A stretch of DNA of 64,000 nucleotides from Paracoccaceae bacterium (GTDB taxonomy: Bacteria > Pseudomonadota > Alphaproteobacteria > Rhodobacterales > Rhodobacteraceae): NCBI GenBank assembly GCA_016124615.1, contig WGNF01000003.1, positions 848,862 to 912,861 on the forward strand, read 5' to 3'. Below are positions 61,097-64,000 of this stretch, piece after piece (position 1 is the stretch's first letter; each line of letters opens with the position of its first letter). The notes below the pieces were generated by a model. It saw only the letters and a list, made by a program, of their open reading frames with translations. It searched no databases and was not told the origin of the DNA. The translations under genes were made by a program, and so were the position numbers.

Positions 61097-61851
61097 GCAA
61101 GGGGTTCAATTATCGCCCCTTTGTGGTGCTGGCTGTACTGCTGGCTGGTTGGCATTGGGCGCTGGGTTTGCATCACGTCGAGTCGGATACCCTGGCGCCG
61201 CCCGGCAAGGTCGTCGCCGAGCTTGGGCGTCTGATCCTCGATGGAACGGTGCTTGTTGCGGCACGGCAGACCCTGCTCGCAACGCTTCTGGGGCTAGCAG
61301 CGGGCAGCTTCCTAGGCACCCTTATTGGCTTGATCAGCGGTCTTGCGCAACCAGTCGCGCTGGCGATTCGCGGCCCGGTCGAGGTGCTGCGTCCGCTGCC
61401 GGCCATCGCGCTGGTACCGCTGATGACCATCACTTTCGGCCTCGGCCTTGCGATGGAGGTCTATGTCATCATCTTCGCCGTGATATGGCCCTGCATCATC
61501 CTGACCCAAAGCGCCGTGCGCGCCGTCGATCCAAGGCTGCTTGAAGTCGCCGATGTGCTGGAGCTGAGTTGGTTGGCCCGGGTGTGGAAAATCGTCCTGC
61601 CCTCGGTGCGTCCGCGCCTGATCGTCATGCTCCGGTTCGTGGGCGCCATTGCGCTGCTGATCGCTGTCACTGTCGAACTTGTGTCGAATCCCTGGGGTCT
61701 GGGCCATCAGATGATGATCGCCGAGGAAGGTTTCCATCCGGACCGGATGCTGGCCTACCTGGTGGTAATCACGCTGATGGGCTGGTGTCTGAACTGGGCC
61801 TTTGTGGCGCTGGAGCGGCATGCCTTCACCCCTCGCCTGAATGCGAATTGA
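61093..61851 (+). CDS. NitT/TauT-type ABC transporter permease, subunit 1
   Basis: The 252-residue protein has about six membrane helices. GRLILDGTVLVAARQTLLAT and GPVEVLRPLPAIALVPLMTI are typical SsuC/TauC regions. The EAA-type loop is EVADVLELSWLARVWKIVLP. A second, non-identical permease follows at once, so the channel is probably heterodimeric, unlike the usual single-permease TauC/SsuC systems. Confidence 0.9.
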   Translation: MSKGFNYRPFVVLAVLLAGWHWALGLHHVESDTLAPPGKVVAELGRLILDGTVLVAARQTLLATLLGLAAGSFLGTLIGLISGLAQPVALAIRGPVEVLRPLPAIALVPLMTITFGLGLAMEVYVIIFAVIWPCIILTQSAVRAVDPRLLEVADVLELSWLARVWKIVLPSVRPRLIVMLRFVGAIALLIAVTVELVSNPWGLGHQMMIAEEGFHPDRMLAYLVVITLMGWCLNWAFVALERHAFTPRLNAN

Positions 61852-61858
61852 GGGTCGC

Positions 61859-62614
61859 ATGAGAGATCTCATCAAGGGTTTTGCGATCAATACTCTCTCG
61901 ATCGGGGCGTTGATCGTTATCTGGTACGGCATCACAGCCGCGCGGCTGGTGCCGAGGGTGTTCCTGCCCAGCCCTGCCGCGGTGTGGCACTCGCTCTCAA
62001 CCGGGTTCGTCAGCGGGACATTACTGGAACAGACCGGCCACACAGTGATCGCCATGCTGGCGGGCTGGTTCCTGTGCAGCCTGCTGGGCGTGGTGCTGGG
62101 CAGCATCATCGGCGTCTGGCCGCTTGCCCGGCTGTCGCTTGGCCCGGTGCTCGAGATATTCCGCCCCATGCCGCCCGCCGCCGTGATTCCGGTGGCCATT
62201 GCGATCTTCGGTCTCAGCCGCGAGATGTCGCTGATCGTTGTCGTGTTCGGCGCGATCTGGCCGGCACTTTTGGCGACGGTGCACGGATTCTCGGCCATCG
62301 AGCCCCGCCTGAAAGAGGTCGGCGCCGCGCTAGAGGTGTCGCCGCAGGCCTTCGTCTGGAAGATCGCGCTGCCAAACGCCACCCCCGACATCATTGCGGG
62401 CATGCGGCTGTCGATGGTGATCTCGCTGGTTCTGGTGGTGATTACCAACATGATCACCGGCCAAGTTGGTCTGGGCAGCCTGGTTGTGCTTGCCTCGCGC
62501 ACCTTCGACATGGCGGGGTTGTACGCCGGTCTGTGCCTGCTGGCCGTGATCGGCATGGTCAGCAATTCGGTGCTACAGTTCGCCGAACGCTGGTTGTTGA
62601 GCTACCGGCAGTAA
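61859..62614 (+). CDS. NitT/TauT-type ABC transporter permease, subunit 2
   Basis: The 251-residue protein starts MRDLIKGFAINTLSIGALIV with GAGGG 6 nt upstream; a Met at 61841 inside the preceding gene is possible. LGPVLEIFRPMPPAAVIPVA and the EAA loop EVGAALEVSPQAFVWKIALP match the family. It is the last gene of the operon that begins with the dihydroxyphthalate-decarboxylase-like protein. IS debris begins about 110 bp downstream. Confidence 0.9.
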   Translation: MRDLIKGFAINTLSIGALIVIWYGITAARLVPRVFLPSPAAVWHSLSTGFVSGTLLEQTGHTVIAMLAGWFLCSLLGVVLGSIIGVWPLARLSLGPVLEIFRPMPPAAVIPVAIAIFGLSREMSLIVVVFGAIWPALLATVHGFSAIEPRLKEVGAALEVSPQAFVWKIALPNATPDIIAGMRLSMVISLVLVVITNMITGQVGLGSLVVLASRTFDMAGLYAGLCLLAVIGMVSNSVLQFAERWLLSYRQ

Positions 62615-62725
62615 AATCGCCGAAGGCACGATCAGAGCCAAACGGCTTGAACGGACCACGGGTGCCGCTTGGTCATGTTGGCAATGGTGGAGCCACAGGC
62701 GGATTGGCGTGATGTTGATACAGAC

Positions 62726-62868
62726 GGGCGTTGTTGCAGAACTCCGGCCGTTGGACGATTCACATCGTGAATCCATGCGGTCAGATGGGCGGCATGAGCA
62801 AGCCAACACGCCCCCGCTACCGCACGACGAACTGGTCCAGCTACACCGCCTCGCTGCGCAAGCGCGGC
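62726..62868 (+). mobile_element. IS5-family remnant: left end and transposase N-terminus
   Basis: GGGCGTTGTTGCAGAACTCC (62726-62745) matches the terminal inverted repeat type of the IS5 group. The transposase start follows at 62794 and reads MSKPTRPRYRTTNWSSYTAS then LRKRG, the conserved IS5 opening. After residue 25 the similarity ends and the sequence passes into repeat copy B about 14 bp on. No catalytic domain or right end remains, so it is a dead fragment created by deletion or recombination. Confidence 0.8.
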
Positions 62869-62881
62869 CGTACCGGCGACC

Positions 62882-62981
62882 GGGCCAGTGCTCAGCCCCT
62901 CCCGCATAAACCTCGAAAACAACGAAAAAATCCGGCCGCAGCCGAATGGGGAGAACGCTTTCGTGAGGGCAAGTGGCGGAG
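62882..62981 (+). repeat. Diverged ~100-bp direct repeat, copy B
   Basis: This copy runs from GGGCCAGTGCTCAG through CTCGAAAACAACGAAAAAAT and CCGGCCGCAGCCGAATGGGG to GGCAAGTGGCGGAG and is collinear with copy A (51693-51793), 11.2 kb away in the same orientation. It directly follows the broken IS5 transposase, so the junction is recombinational. The following stretch to about 63060 holds no gene I can recognise. Confidence 0.75.
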
Positions 62982-63128
62982 GGAACGCGACTGCGGTCGA
63001 ACCTTCTCTGAGCCCGGCCGACTAGGCAGAACCCACTGGCGGACTTGTAACTATCTGACTTGCATATCGTTTTCGCTGACGCCTTCGTTTCCCTGCGCCC
63101 ATGTGGGCGCGCGCGAAAGGAGTCGAAA

Positions 63129-63329
63129 ATGCGTGAAACTTGTATGAACCAGACAGAGCTGGCAGCACGCTGGAAAATCAGCCCGAGGACGCTGGAACGG
63201 TGGCGCTCGATTGGGGACGGGCCTCGGTTCCTAAAAATCGGCGGTCGTGTGATCTACAGGATTGAAGACGTGGAAGCGTTCGAGCGCGCCGCGCTGAGTG
63301 CTGCCGGTGAACAGTATCGAAAGGATTGA
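63129..63329 (+). CDS. AlpA/excisionase-like helix-turn-helix protein
   Basis: The 66-residue protein starts MRETCMNQTELAARWKISPR with AAAGGAG 6 nt upstream. TLERWRSIGDGPRFLKIGGR and VIYRIEDVEAFERAA complete the MerR-like HTH_17 fold of AlpA and Xis proteins, which act on mobile-element excision or promoters. A hairpin GCGCCC-ATGT-GGGCGC (63095-63110) lies just before the RBS. No integrase is in the visible part, but the setting (IS remnants on both sides) suits an integrated element. Confidence 0.82.
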   Translation: MRETCMNQTELAARWKISPRTLERWRSIGDGPRFLKIGGRVIYRIEDVEAFERAALSAAGEQYRKD

Positions 63330-63469
63330 GCACCACATGATTGCATATTCTGGTCTGCCTTCATAAGCCACCGTTATCGTTCAGTAATCGATGTCCCGAT
63401 TCTGCACCGAACTTGAATTTGGCTTGGCGGACTGATCTTCTCGGACGCCTCTCTTGGGTGGACCAGCAT

Positions 63470-63860
63470 ATGCAGCAACCGCGAACAATTACCCGCCGTG
63501 ATCTGTATGATCTTGTTTGGAGCAAGCCGATGTCGACGCTGGCCATTGAGTTCGGCATCTCCGACCGAGGTCTGGCCAAGGTCTGCGGTCGACACCGCAT
63601 TCCCGTGCCGCCGCGAGGCTATTGGGCGAAGGTGGCTGCCGGAGAACGACCGAAGGTGCCACCCTTTCTTGAATGGAAGGATCGCAGCCTTGATCAGGTC
63701 ATTGTTCGCGGTGCGATTTCATCGCTCCCCGACAGCATCGCCGAACTTGCCATGAAGCGTAAAGCCGAGCGTCAAGGCCGCGGAACATCCGAAAAGGAAG
63801 CTTCCGACGCTCCCCTCTCTATGGTCACAATCCCCCATCCAACCGTCGCAAAGACCGCCT
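63470..63860 (+). pseudogene. Unknown gene interrupted by an IS21 element (5' part)
   Basis: From ATG at 63470 (GGTGGA upstream) the frame reads MQQPRTITRRDLYDLVWSKP then MSTLAIEFGISDRGLAKVCG and RHRIPVPPRGYWAKVAAGER. This looks like an N-terminal helix-turn-helix region followed by basic and acidic stretches. I do not recognise a named family. Similarity to a natural protein should end near residue 130, where TGTGTTTCGGCGTGC marks the left end of the IS; the frame then continues into IS DNA and stops at 63925. The remainder may lie beyond the IS outside the window. Confidence 0.7.
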
Positions 63861-64000
63861 GTGTTTCGGCGTGCAAAATTGACCCCCTAAGGCGGGGTAT
63901 CGGCGTCCAATTTTGCCCCCCCTGATGTTTTGTCAGACCGTTCGTTGCTGAGCAGCGAGCGGAGGGGAGATGAAGCGGGTGGATACGATCGCGCGGGTGC
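63860..64000 (+). mobile_element. IS21-family insertion sequence, left end (runs off the window)
   Basis: The left end begins at TGTGTTTCGGCGTGC. Two related subterminal elements, CGGCGTGCAAAATTGACCCC and CGGCGTCCAATTTTGCCCCC, are the repeated transposase-binding sites typical of IS21 ends. ATG at 63970, with GGAGGGGAG upstream, opens MKRVDTIARV, the conserved start of the IS21 transposase IstA. Only 10 codons are inside the window, so IstB and the right end cannot be assessed. Confidence 0.82.
63970..64000 (+). CDS. istA: IS21-family transposase IstA (first 10 codons)
   Basis: The visible residues MKRVDTIARV match the start of IS21-family IstA proteins, DDE transposases that work with the ATPase IstB. 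The strong RBS GGAGGGGAG lies immediately upstream. The gene continues past the window edge, so intactness is unknown. Confidence 0.75.
   Translation, partial: MKRVDTIARV

Noticed and set aside
62731..63147. Chimeric open frame running through the IS5 fragment and repeat copy B
   Set aside because: It joins unrelated segments and reads the IS5 part out of the transposase frame; the transposase start at 62794 is in another frame.

Overview
The window is high-GC DNA, roughly two-thirds G+C by eye. Its gene style, ABC-transporter and catabolic-enzyme content, and IS families (IS5, IS6, IS21) fit an alphaproteobacterium of the Rhodobacteraceae/Paracoccus type. This is an inference from gene families, since no rRNA, tRNA, ribosomal or replication gene is present. 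Almost every gene concerns uptake and breakdown of small organic nitrogen or sugar-acid compounds. That density of substrate-specific operons, with IS debris at the right end, suggests an accessory replicon or a catabolic island.

Layout. (1) 1-4.8 kb: tail of a GMC oxidoreductase, an NCS1 nucleobase-type transporter, and a Gfo/Idh/MocA dehydrogenase plus TIM-barrel isomerase operon behind a LacI-like palindrome. (2) 4.8-14 kb: two divergent operons resembling ectoine/hydroxyectoine uptake and use. GntR, a DMT exporter, an ArgE-type deacetylase and a DoeA-like hydrolase face EhuBCDA plus EutB and EutC. (3) 14-22.8 kb: a ureide/hydantoin-like cluster with an SDR, a class III aminotransferase, an N-carbamoyl amino acid amidohydrolase, two PuuE-like polysaccharide-deacetylase-fold proteins, an M20 carbamoylase, a BKACE (DUF849) enzyme and a dihydropyrimidinase-like amidohydrolase. 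Its two divergent promoters share the motif TTTTTCC-N14-GGAAAT. (4) 22.9-24.3 kb: a lone lower-GC gene whose C-terminus looks like an ApeA-type HEPN ribonuclease, a candidate anti-phage gene. (5) 24.4-31.3 kb: an orphan Tat-exported family-5 binding protein, an epimerase, a dimethylglycine-dehydrogenase-like FAD/GcvT protein and a HisC-like aminotransferase. (6) 31.3-37.3 kb: MttB-like methyltransferase, D-2-hydroxyacid dehydrogenase, DapA-family lyase and MmgE/PrpD protein, with a divergent LysR regulator. (7) 37.5-45.6 kb: a Dpp-type ABC transporter operon interleaved with two M20 hydrolases. (8) 45.6-51.5 kb: LysR/amidohydrolase-2 and LysR/aldehyde dehydrogenase divergent pairs, then an acyltransferase. 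(9) 51.7-62.9 kb: a sugar-acid-like module bounded by a diverged ~100-bp direct repeat and IS fragments. It holds a PanE-like reductase, KdgD, SDR, isomerase, HbpS/GlcG, GntR, a dihydroxyphthalate-decarboxylase-like protein, a kelch protein and a NitT/TauT ABC transporter with two permeases. (10) 62.7-64 kb: IS5 remnant, AlpA-like regulator, and an unknown gene cut by an IS21 element that runs off the window.

The usual unit is a local regulator divergent from, or inside, an operon that pairs a transporter with hydrolases and redox enzymes. The strongest candidates for new biology are the BKACE-containing ureide cluster with its shared promoter motif, the corrinoid-less MttB/MmgE/DapA operon, the lone HEPN gene, and the repeat-bounded KdgD/kelch module.
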